Source: Pseudoalteromonas phenolica (lineage in GTDB: Bacteria > Pseudomonadota > Gammaproteobacteria > Enterobacterales > Alteromonadaceae). From it: a DNA stretch of 64,000 bases. Below the pieces are notes generated by a model that made no database searches, was not told the origin of the DNA, and saw only the letters and a list, made by a program, of their open reading frames with translations. Below, piece after piece: positions 17,076 through 24,232 of this stretch. Location: the NCBI RefSeq assembly GCF_001444405.1, contig NZ_CP013187.1, positions 2,914,001-2,978,000 on the forward strand, in the 5' to 3' direction. The translations under genes and the position numbers were made by a program. Numbering within the stretch: the first letter of the stretch is position 1; the number at the start of each line of letters is the position of its first letter.

Positions 17076-17705
17076 TTACTTCTCCTTGCAATATTTTTGG
17101 CCCTGAATTCTATACTCAACCCTTATCAAAATAAACATATGAATGTATTAAGTTTTTTAGTACCAATAAATAGAGAGGTTAGAAAAGACTTTGACTCTGA
17201 TTGGGATGTATTGAGAAATCCAAAACTTTCTTTTGTTGACCAAAAATCACTGCATCAAAGCCGGTTTAAGTCAGCAGAATATTCAACTTAGAATCAGTAG
17301 AGGAATATGTAATAACAGGCCTGCTGCAAACTCCAATCACTTTCAGCAGCGAGTCCAAACAAAGTCAGCATCAGATCCAATATAAATTAGCTCCCCATTC
17401 CGACTCTATTCAGCAAGTTACTCAATACTGCCACATCTACTGGCGAAGATACTCCATGCTGACTAAAGTACCTTGATTGCATCTGTGAAGATTTATTTGA
17501 GTTAGCCATACCTGCAATAACGTGACAGCCATAATTAAATTATTAAAAAATGAGCAACCAATGCCAGCATATTGATATTTTTACGTCAAAAGCGACTCTG
17601 CGTACTATTTTTTAATTTACTCTGGATTTCGGTGTTATTTTAAAGAGGCTGAACATGGTTTTGCTTACCTTGTCAGCATTTTAGTGTTTAGGATTAAACC
17701 TTATT
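17076..17705. other. 630-bp stretch without a supported gene
   Basis: An open frame of 64 codons at 17097-17291 has no ribosome binding site and no recognisable product, so I do not call it. Short open frames elsewhere are equally unsupported. The stretch lies between a small secreted gene and a broken transposase and probably contains junction debris. Confidence 0.5.
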
Positions 17706-18680
17706 TTAACCCAACAGTTTCTCACAATGACTGATACCAGTTCGCCGTTTTGCTTCTAAATGAGTGTAGTAGCCATCAAGTTTATTAGGCCGCCCTACAG
17801 CCCCTTTGAAGACCTTGGTAAATTGCGTGGTGAGCTTTAGCCAGTTTTCAGGCGCTATCTTTAATCGCTCTAAGATAGGAAGGCTGCGTTGCTCTATATA
17901 ACCGCGTTTGTCTGCTCGCATGCATCGCCCTGTTAGTTCAACTAGCTCTAAATATGACTTCAGCTCAAAGGGCAAACCTTTCGGCATGTGTTTTCTGGGG
18001 CTGCCTGCAAAACGGATGAGTTGCTTAGGTTGTTTTGCCTTTTCCGCCGCTTTAATTCGCTTTTGCACGCTAGTGTGGTTAGAGTCTTCTGGTGTCTTTG
18101 CCATTTTTGCTCTAATCGGGTTTAAGTCTACATAAGCCATGCATGCAGCCACTGCCGCTTCATCTAACAGCGCTTGAGATTTAAAGCGCCCTTCCCAAAA
18201 CCGACCTGTGCAGTTATCTTCTTTGTTCGCTTTTCTGGCTATATCTTCATTCAGTACCCGCATAAACCAACTGATATCCGCCAATCATTCACGATAATCG
18301 GCAATGGTACGATTTAGAAAGAACTGTTGAGCCTTATCTAGCTTGTCGCCTTGTAAATATTTTTGTGTAAGTAACGTGCCTTTAAACAACTTGTGCCAAC
18401 GAATAAGAATCGCTTTATCATTCAATCTATTGGCTTTTGCATCATCCACATACAATACAACATGGGTATGATTACTCATAACGGCATATGCACACACATC
18501 AATACAAAATACTTGAGCCAATTCAAGTAGCTTATCTTCTACCCATTGTCTGCGATGCTCATAGCTTTTGCCGGTAACATTATCATCACCACACAAAAAT
18601 GCGCGGCGAACACACCGTGAAATACAGTGATAGTATTTGGTATCAACCAAGCTGACTTGTCTCTTACGTGCTGTTGCCAT
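17706..18680 (-). pseudogene. RAYT/IS200-like Y1 transposase gene broken by an in-frame TGA
   Basis: A REP-associated tyrosine transposase-type gene. The N-terminal part has YHCISRCVRRAFLC and the HUH-type motif in AVMSNHTHVVLYV. The C-terminal part has SWFMRVLNEDIARKAN, GRFWEGRFKSQAL and YVDLNPIRA. The two halves lie in one frame, separated only by TGA at 18285-18287 where relatives carry an Arg (the expected run is YRE-R-LAD). A CGA to TGA change would explain it. As it stands the gene gives a 131-residue fragment. These proteins mobilise or tame REP palindromes as single-domain domesticated transposases. Confidence 0.85.
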
Positions 18681-18689
18681 GAAGTCTGC

Positions 18690-18986
18690 CTACCTTTTGA
18701 ACAGATAAATAAAAGATAGGCAATGAATGAAAAACACACAAATAAAAGTGGGTGTCTTGTTTATTGTCTGAACAAAAATATGTTCATAGGCCAACTTGGC
18801 TTGTTTTTGCAAGCGTGCACTTCGGATTTTCGCTCTTTGTTGAATTTCAGCATCTAACGCATTCATCAAACGTTCTTCTATTGCCATGCCTTGGCAGTTA
18901 ATCGACTTAGACTGCCTAGCTAATTCAGCTGCGCCAGCTTTGCAGTTAAGCTGCTCCAGCAAAGCGCTAATATTATTAATGGTCAT
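18690..18986 (-). pseudogene. IstB-like transposition helper ATPase, truncated
   Basis: The 98-codon frame begins MTINNISALLEQLNCKAGAA and contains IEERLMNALDAEIQQR and SARLQKQAKL, the typical IstB N-terminal region before the AAA+ core. After about residue 78 it turns into unrelated hydrophobic sequence (VFFIHCLSFIYLF), and no Walker A is present. The ATG at 18984-18986 overlaps the istA end by 11 bp, the usual translational coupling of IS21. With the ATPase gone the element cannot transpose by itself. Confidence 0.8.
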
Positions 18987-20520
18987 AACGGTGCTCCTCA
19001 TTATTATGTGGATTCCGTATGTGCAAATGATTTGCGTGTGAGATGTCAAACTCTTGCTCGTAGGCTTTAGTATTGATGATCTCTTCAATGCTGTCTGGCG
19101 AATAAAGCTTGCGAGATAGGCCAAAATAACAGGCTTTATTGAAACTATCATGACCAACGTTTTTACATAAAGCTTGGAGCACTAAGCATTGTTTGCCCGC
19201 ACGTCGGGCATGCTCACTTTGAAATGGTGCATATTGCTTACGTACTATTTTTTCTGCATCCTCACCTACGTCCTTTGCCCACGCTAAGAATGAGGGAAGT
19301 GATTTTCTTTGCTCAGCCAAGTGCTCAGGCTTCATATGCTCAGGCAACCGAGTGAAACTACCTTGCTTCTCATTGAGGGTATGACGTGCGATTTCCTTAC
19401 CGTCATGAAACACGATTAATTCATCTATCGTCACGCGGAGTGTCACTTGCTTGTGCGCGAACGCATGCGGTACAGAGTATTCATGGCCTTTATAAGGAAT
19501 TAAATAAGTTGAAGGGACTTTAAGCTCTTTATGCGCCATAACGGGTTCATAAGGGACTGATGGTAATGGCTTTAGCTTAGGTTGCTCAATAATAAACAGC
19601 TCGTTTCTGGTCGTGTGCAACTTTTGAAACGGTCGCGTATTGATGTTGTCTTCCACCGCTTTACGTAAGTAGTCGTTGACTTCGGATATAGAAAAAAATA
19701 TCAAATCTGCACGCATTTGCACCAATATTGCGTTAACAATTTTTACGGCATTTTCTGCAACGGCATTATCCGTGGGTGTACCAACGCGTGACGTATCGCA
19801 AAAAAAGTGGTAATAAAGAGAGAGCAGCTGTACATTTTGGTGAAACAAAGCTAACCGTCCAGACTGCTTCACCATTGCCTTTGCATTGTCAAACTGAATT
19901 GTATCTGGCACGCCACCAAAGTAGTCGAGTGCCTTCACTAACGCATGTACCCAACTTTCAGATTTCATATTAGGCGTTGCAAACGCAAAAATTTTTTTCG
20001 AATACCCTAAACAAGCCACAAAAACATTGAGGTTACGCGTTTGACCATTCTCATTATATTTAAGCTTGGTACCTGCGTAATCAATACACATAATTTCAGC
20101 GGGTAAGTAATGCTGTTTCATTACAACATGCTGCGATTTTAAATACGTTCTCACCTTTTCATAAAATATGGTTTTACCATAAGCGTGACTGCCAAACCTG
20201 AGCTGATATTCTTTAAATAACATCGCCAAGGTTTTCCGATGTTTTTTCGGTAAATTGAATTGCTGTGATATCGCTTGGTAGTCAGGATCAACCTTGTCAT
20301 TATGATGAGATTTGCCCGTGTGATAAAGAAGCGCTTTGAGTTCACTGTCTTTCTTTTCAGTCACCTCATCCCATGAAAGGTTCACTCTCCGTAATATTTG
20401 GCGCAGTTTCGCAACAGTTGGATGACTGCAATTTGCAGCCAGAGCAATCATGCGATTAGATTGCTCCTTACAATGATACAAAAGCCAAAGTAGATACCGT
20501 AAGTTATGTGGTTTTAGCAT
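18976..20520 (-). CDS. istA: IstA-like DDE transposase, IS21 family
   Basis: A 514-residue transposase. An N-terminal helix-turn-helix region (about 1-60) is followed by a DDE catalytic core with Asp147 (CIDYAGTKL), Asp211 (TIQFDNAKAMV) and Glu256 (DNAVAENAVK), and then a beta-barrel domain beginning near VPSTYLIPYKGHEYSVP. The ATG at 20518-20520 has GGAGAAG upstream; an upstream extension of 17 codons lacks support. The gene looks intact and may still be expressed, but istB is truncated. Confidence 0.88.
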   Translation of the reverse strand: MLKPHNLRYLLWLLYHCKEQSNRMIALAANCSHPTVAKLRQILRRVNLSWDEVTEKKDSELKALLYHTGKSHHNDKVDPDYQAISQQFNLPKKHRKTLAMLFKEYQLRFGSHAYGKTIFYEKVRTYLKSQHVVMKQHYLPAEIMCIDYAGTKLKYNENGQTRNLNVFVACLGYSKKIFAFATPNMKSESWVHALVKALDYFGGVPDTIQFDNAKAMVKQSGRLALFHQNVQLLSLYYHFFCDTSRVGTPTDNAVAENAVKIVNAILVQMRADLIFFSISEVNDYLRKAVEDNINTRPFQKLHTTRNELFIIEQPKLKPLPSVPYEPVMAHKELKVPSTYLIPYKGHEYSVPHAFAHKQVTLRVTIDELIVFHDGKEIARHTLNEKQGSFTRLPEHMKPEHLAEQRKSLPSFLAWAKDVGEDAEKIVRKQYAPFQSEHARRAGKQCLVLQALCKNVGHDSFNKACYFGLSRKLYSPDSIEEIINTKAYEQEFDISHANHLHIRNPHNNEEHRYDH

Positions 20521-20645
20521 AGTTCTTCTCCGTTTTTGACAAAACAAAGGCGCAGCCGTGAAATAAGCCAAGCGACTAACTTGACAGTTTCACTTCTGAG
20601 AACCATAGTTAATGGGTCGATAGCAACGACAAATTAACTACAGAG

Positions 20646-20680
20646 TCTCGGATAAGGTGGTCGCCTTTCCGAGATTTTTT
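20646..20680 (+). terminator. Terminator-like hairpin with T-run
   Basis: TCTCGGA (20646-20652) pairs with TCCGAGA (20668-20674), extended inward by AAGG/CCTT, and is followed by six T residues on the plus strand. No plus-strand gene ends just upstream, so it is probably a remnant of DNA that preceded the insertion sequence. Confidence 0.6.
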
Positions 20681-20711
20681 CATTTAAGCTGCTTGTTGTT
20701 ACGTCATGTTG

Positions 20712-20978
20712 TTACTCGTCTGACCGATACTTTTGTTTCGCAAGCCACGCTGCCACATCAAATGTCAGCGCAAACTTACCCTTACGATTCGCAATACTAA
20801 ATACAGCCAAGGGAAGTGTGTCTCTTCGTACAGCCTGACGAAAGGCACTCGCACTGGTATAGCCCAAAGTAGAATAAAGCGCTTTTCCGCCAATCATTGG
20901 ACCATGCTTTTCAAAAAGCACATCCTCTAAACGCTGACGCAATGCCTCCATGTCACGTTGTTCACTTTTAGTCACCAT
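20712..20978 (-). CDS. Small putative DNA-binding protein of the island
   Basis: An 88-residue protein I do not recognise with certainty. It is basic and helical at the N-terminus (TKSEQRDMEALRQRLEDV). It then has GGKALYSTLGYTSASAFRQA, which reads like a winged-helix or excisionase-type helix-turn-helix, and ends KGKFALTFDVAAWLAKQKY. The ATG at 20976-20978 (MVTKSEQ) with AGAGAG upstream is preferred over a start 20 codons earlier. Position beside an insertion sequence and on the same strand suggests a mobile-element or plasmid-type regulator, which is inference. Confidence 0.6.
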   Translation of the reverse strand: MVTKSEQRDMEALRQRLEDVLFEKHGPMIGGKALYSTLGYTSASAFRQAVRRDTLPLAVFSIANRKGKFALTFDVAAWLAKQKYRSDE

Positions 20979-21156
20979 AATCTCTCTTCTGTTTAACTGA
21001 GAATCGCCTTTATCACAGTAGTAGAGGGAAAATGTCACGTCTATGAGTAAGATTTTAGGCTATTATTTACTCTAAACGCTTATTGGCATGAAATGACGTG
21101 TGGTCACAGCTAGTCGTCACTTTTGATGGTCAGAAACAGTTAAAGGGGGGGGAGTA

Positions 21157-22056
21157 GTGAAACAGAGCGACACCAAGCTTCCCATTGAGTTAGATAAATT
21201 AAAAGCCGCCGCTTATATGTCGTATATTTGTGAGGTTACTAATGGCAAGCCTTCTGGCTACCATGTAGAGCGCTTTTTTGAACTGGATAAAATCGTTAAT
21301 AAACTGAATGGTACAAAGCAAAGAAGCTGTAAATATGACCGTCACTCGAAGGCCGTGCATAGGCCAAGTAAGAAAACACTTGCTAGGCTCTATAAGGCAT
21401 CACCCCAATTAATAAAGTACGATGAGTTTGAGCCTTTTATATTTCGGGCGCTAAATTGCATTAACAGCCCCACAAGTGATTGGTATTCGATTTACCAACA
21501 AGCGCCATTAAAGATACTGACCCCATTATGTGACTTAGAGCACTTAAATGGATTGACGTGTGACTATTCAACGCTGCAACTTGAGACACTTAAAGCGTTA
21601 TTACAACTAAAAAATGACCACATGTTTGCTCTTCTTGTAATTTTGCACCTTGATGACAATATTCAAATGAGCACAATCGTTCGATGGGAACTAATCACGA
21701 GCATTGTTGATTACGCGAATAATCCGCCAGAAACATCACTGTTTACCAAAGTATCAGCCAAGCTTTTTAACTATTTGCAAAACCTGTTCGTCCCTAAAAA
21801 CATCATCATTAATCCGAGTGCAAGGATGAAGCTGACCTCATATTTCGCTTTAAGCAATGACCGTGACTTCGACATATTAGAGCATGCACAGCAAGACAAA
21901 AACGCTTGTGCAAATATCCTGTATTACCTAATAAAAAACCAACAAATAGGTTTTGAAGCGTTGGGTTCTCGGCTTGGCCGCGCAATGTACCTTTTAATAT
22001 ACAAGCAACTGGCAAGTCGAAACCCTAAAAGATATTTAAGGCTGCTTCCTCATTAG
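21157..22056 (+). CDS. Unrecognised 299-residue island protein
   Basis: The start is GTG preceded by a strong purine run (GGGGGGGAG). The protein is mostly helical and basic at the N-terminus (KQRSCKYDRHSKAVHRPSKK at about 54-73), with no signal peptide, no membrane span and no motif I can name. It has no same-strand partner. The divergent DNA-binding gene at 20712-20978 and the convergent HigA-like gene at 22103 flank it. Its length and clean frame argue that it is real. A defence or mobile-element accessory role is possible from location only. Confidence 0.6.
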   Translation: MKQSDTKLPIELDKLKAAAYMSYICEVTNGKPSGYHVERFFELDKIVNKLNGTKQRSCKYDRHSKAVHRPSKKTLARLYKASPQLIKYDEFEPFIFRALNCINSPTSDWYSIYQQAPLKILTPLCDLEHLNGLTCDYSTLQLETLKALLQLKNDHMFALLVILHLDDNIQMSTIVRWELITSIVDYANNPPETSLFTKVSAKLFNYLQNLFVPKNIIINPSARMKLTSYFALSNDRDFDILEHAQQDKNACANILYYLIKNQQIGFEALGSRLGRAMYLLIYKQLASRNPKRYLRLLPH

Positions 22057-22102
22057 CTATGACAGCAAAAGACCTACTTTTCGTAAGTCTAGAGTTAATC
22101 TC

Positions 22103-22471
22103 TTAGCGTGAAAACGGATACAATGGCTGTACGTCACATTCCATATTTTCATACATGTACACGTCATATTGCCGTTGAAGCTCTAACCACGTTCCAATAT
22201 CAATTCCCGTCGCTTTCGCTAATCTCACTGCAAAAGATGGATCAACGCTTACCTTTTCATTCAGGAAGTTTGACAGGTGTGATGATGTAATACCTAATCG
22301 AACTGCCACTTCTTGATCAGTAAGATTATCTACACGAACTAAACAATTGCGTTTAAAAAAGTCTGACGGATGTTTCCGAAAGCCGCCATCAGGACGTTTT
22401 TTGAGTTCAAGTTCAGAGAAAGGTTTGTCAGCTGCTTTTTCAATAAAGTTGACGTTTATTTTGTTTGTCAT
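22103..22471 (-). CDS. HigA-like antitoxin / XRE helix-turn-helix regulator
   Basis: A 122-residue protein. The C-terminal half carries the HigA/VapI-type helix-turn-helix: HPSDFFKRNCLVRVDNLTDQ, EVAVRLGITSSHLSNFLNEK and then DPSFAVRLAKATGIDIGTWL, ending LQRQYDVYMYE. The first 35 residues are an unusual extension. GGAGG lies at ideal distance from the ATG (22469-22471). No HigB-type toxin frame is visible upstream or downstream, so it is either a solitary antitoxin or a stand-alone regulator. Confidence 0.8.
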   Translation of the reverse strand: MTNKINVNFIEKAADKPFSELELKKRPDGGFRKHPSDFFKRNCLVRVDNLTDQEVAVRLGITSSHLSNFLNEKVSVDPSFAVRLAKATGIDIGTWLELQRQYDVYMYENMECDVQPLYPFSR

Positions 22472-22631
22472 ATCAGCCTCCGCAAGGTCATTGATATGAC
22501 TCTAGCTGAATACTCGTTTTACGCCAACCTTGGGATCTAGATAAAAGCAAAAGGCAACCGCCTCATTATACAAAGGTGCCCAAAATATGCTGAGTGTTAT
22601 CACAGGTACCTTAATGCACATTGAGCTATCA

Positions 22632-22820
22632 AGTGGTAACATTTTATCGGAAAGGTGGTAAATGGATTTTGTATCAACTGGTAATGTTTAACCAAACCAC
22701 TGTTAAGAAAACACGGAATATACAGTATGTATATTCCGCACCTAAGTTACCACTCTGATGCTTTAAAATTACCATGCGTTCGAGAAAAACTTTCCACCTG
22801 TCCGACAAAAGTTTACCAGT
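22632..22820. mobile_element. Short non-autonomous element with IS21-like inverted ends
   Basis: The segments 22632-22658 and 22794-22820 are inverted copies matching at 22 of 27 positions; both contain TCGGA-N-AGGTGG. Further half-copies of the GGTGGTAA/ACTTT motif lie just inside each end, the layered terminal-repeat style of IS21-family elements. The centre holds a perfect 10-bp palindrome (22714-22723 with 22729-22738). No coding sequence is present. It occupies most of the 424-bp gap between the HigA-like gene and the HD-domain gene. Confidence 0.55.
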
Positions 22821-22895
22821 AAGATTTTTCACGGCATACGTTTTGGGTTGGTTTTAGAATCAAGTAGGTTGGAATATTAAGCGAAAGTAAGCGTG

Positions 22896-23414
22896 TTACT
22901 TGATGGTGGAAGCTTTTCTTTTTAGGTATTCATCATACAAAGAGGGGCTTGCGTTTTTGCAAAGTTCTGCAACTTGATCAAGCCAAACAAAGTACTCTGT
23001 TAGTCGCTCATTTGACCAACCACAAGGAATGGCTGTAGCGTTTGAGCAAATATCAGCAAGCTTAATACGCTGGACTGAGGTAGCTTTAGTGGGCAGCTGT
23101 TCGAGCATACTAGCCCTACGTGCTGTTAATGATAGTGTTTTATCATCTGTTAGCGCTTGCACCATTTCAAGTACACAAATACCAAGTTCATTTGCAATTT
23201 GTTCCTTGGTAATTTCTGTATCTTCTAGGCTGTCATGAAGAGCGGCAGCGCACAACTCATTTTCATCTTGAACATGAGCGATATTAACAAGCATATCGAC
23301 AACTTCGATTAAATGGTTAATGTAGGGTGAGCCATCTGATTTACGCTGTTGTTGAGCGTGGTATTGGGCAGCCAACCGAAGTGATTTAGCCAAAAGCGCA
23401 AAATGATTCATCAT
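22896..23414 (-). CDS. Single-domain HD hydrolase, small alarmone (ppGpp) hydrolase-like
   Basis: A 172-residue protein matching the hydrolase half of RelA/SpoT enzymes and MESH1. It has the QRKSDGSPYINHLIEV motif with His34, AALHDSLEDT with His60-Asp61 and Glu64-Asp65, and KLADICSN with Asp121. These are the Mn2+-binding HD signature and the ED pair used for pyrophosphate removal. There is no synthetase domain, so it should only degrade alarmones. The start (23412-23414) has GAGGTT upstream. Location on a mobile island suggests a role in neutralising a toxic alarmone synthetase or modulating the stringent response, which is inference. Confidence 0.82.
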   Translation of the reverse strand: MMNHFALLAKSLRLAAQYHAQQQRKSDGSPYINHLIEVVDMLVNIAHVQDENELCAAALHDSLEDTEITKEQIANELGICVLEMVQALTDDKTLSLTARRASMLEQLPTKATSVQRIKLADICSNATAIPCGWSNERLTEYFVWLDQVAELCKNASPSLYDEYLKRKASTIK

Positions 23415-23741
23415 GGCAACCTCAAAGTTTTAGACGAAAAATTAAGCGTAGACCGTGTTGATGTATTATGTCACGTTAAAGTGCTGCTATGGTAAATCAC
23501 ATGCAAGCATCAAGCTATTTGAGCCAGCGCCACTAGGAAGTGGCACTAACACATTTTGCACAGTGCTCGCTGCAAATGAGCTGATTTACAGTACGCTCTT
23601 GATAGCTTTTTGCTCGGCAATAAAACAGGTAGAAGGAAATGCCCCATTATGCACAACTAAAATATTTACTTCTTTAAAGTTCAATATCCGTTTTTGAGGT
23701 TAAAAAGAATAATTGAATTAGTTATATACTAAACATTATAG
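23415..23741. other. 327-bp gap with no supported gene
   Basis: An 80-codon open frame at 23455-23697 (plus) has no ribosome binding site and low-complexity mixed composition. I see no RNA gene or clear repeat. It separates the HD-domain gene from the putative immunity gene. Confidence 0.5.
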
Positions 23742-24215
23742 TTAAGATTTATACCAAGCTATAAACCCCTCAGGCACGTTATTCCAATTAAGAACAGTAT
23801 TGACCTTCTCTAATAGCATTGAACTGTTCATCTTATAGACATTATCAATTTGATCACAGTTTAGCTCAAAAATGACAACCCATTCATTTAATAAAGGTAG
23901 TAACTCATTAAGCATTTGTTTTAAAGGTAGTTGTGACTCTTCCGGTGTTTGCTTATTAATGTTTTTTTCCCAAGATTCGAGCTCATTACCTTCTAATGAT
24001 AGATAGTTCCACTCCGTAACATTTATCTCAGACGGTATATAAGTCAAAATATGGTCAGGTATAACTTGACATTTAAACTTTACTTCCTCTTTCCACATGT
24101 ACCTTGGGGGATCTTGCTTATAGCTTTCCCCCCCAAAAGAGGCAAGCTCTTCCTGCAAAGGAAAAGAATCTCCAAAGCATGCCTTAGGTATCATTAAATC
24201 AAAACACACCTGCAT
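23742..24215 (-). CDS. Putative immunity protein for the RHS toxin tip
   Basis: A 157-residue acidic cytoplasmic-type protein with no signal peptide. I do not recognise the family. It starts 17 bp after the stop of the 2531-residue RHS protein, on the same strand, with AGAGGAAAG at proper distance from the ATG (24213-24215). Small acidic genes placed directly after an RHS gene normally encode the immunity partner that binds the C-terminal toxin domain. The assignment rests on this position, size and charge, not on homology. Confidence 0.65.
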   Translation of the reverse strand: MQVCFDLMIPKACFGDSFPLQEELASFGGESYKQDPPRYMWKEEVKFKCQVIPDHILTYIPSEINVTEWNYLSLEGNELESWEKNINKQTPEESQLPLKQMLNELLPLLNEWVVIFELNCDQIDNVYKMNSSMLLEKVNTVLNWNNVPEGFIAWYKS

Positions 24216-24232
24216 CTCAAACTTTCCTCTTG

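Larger units (their letters stand above)
18690..20610 (-). mobile_element. IS21-family insertion sequence, truncated at its istB end
   Basis: The istA-istB order with overlapping genes on the minus strand defines an IS21-type element. istA is complete but istB stops matching after about 80 codons, near 18745-18770, so the element lost its distal end, probably when the RAYT segment arrived. The istA-proximal terminus must lie between about 20520 and 20640; I could not fix its terminal repeat. The right boundary given here is approximate. Confidence 0.75.

Noticed and set aside
17097..17291. 64-codon open frame between a secreted gene and the RAYT relic
   Set aside because: No ribosome binding site, no motif, odd composition; probably chance.
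23455..23697. 80-codon plus-strand open frame upstream of the HD-domain gene
   Set aside because: No ribosome binding site and no recognisable features; not supported as a gene.
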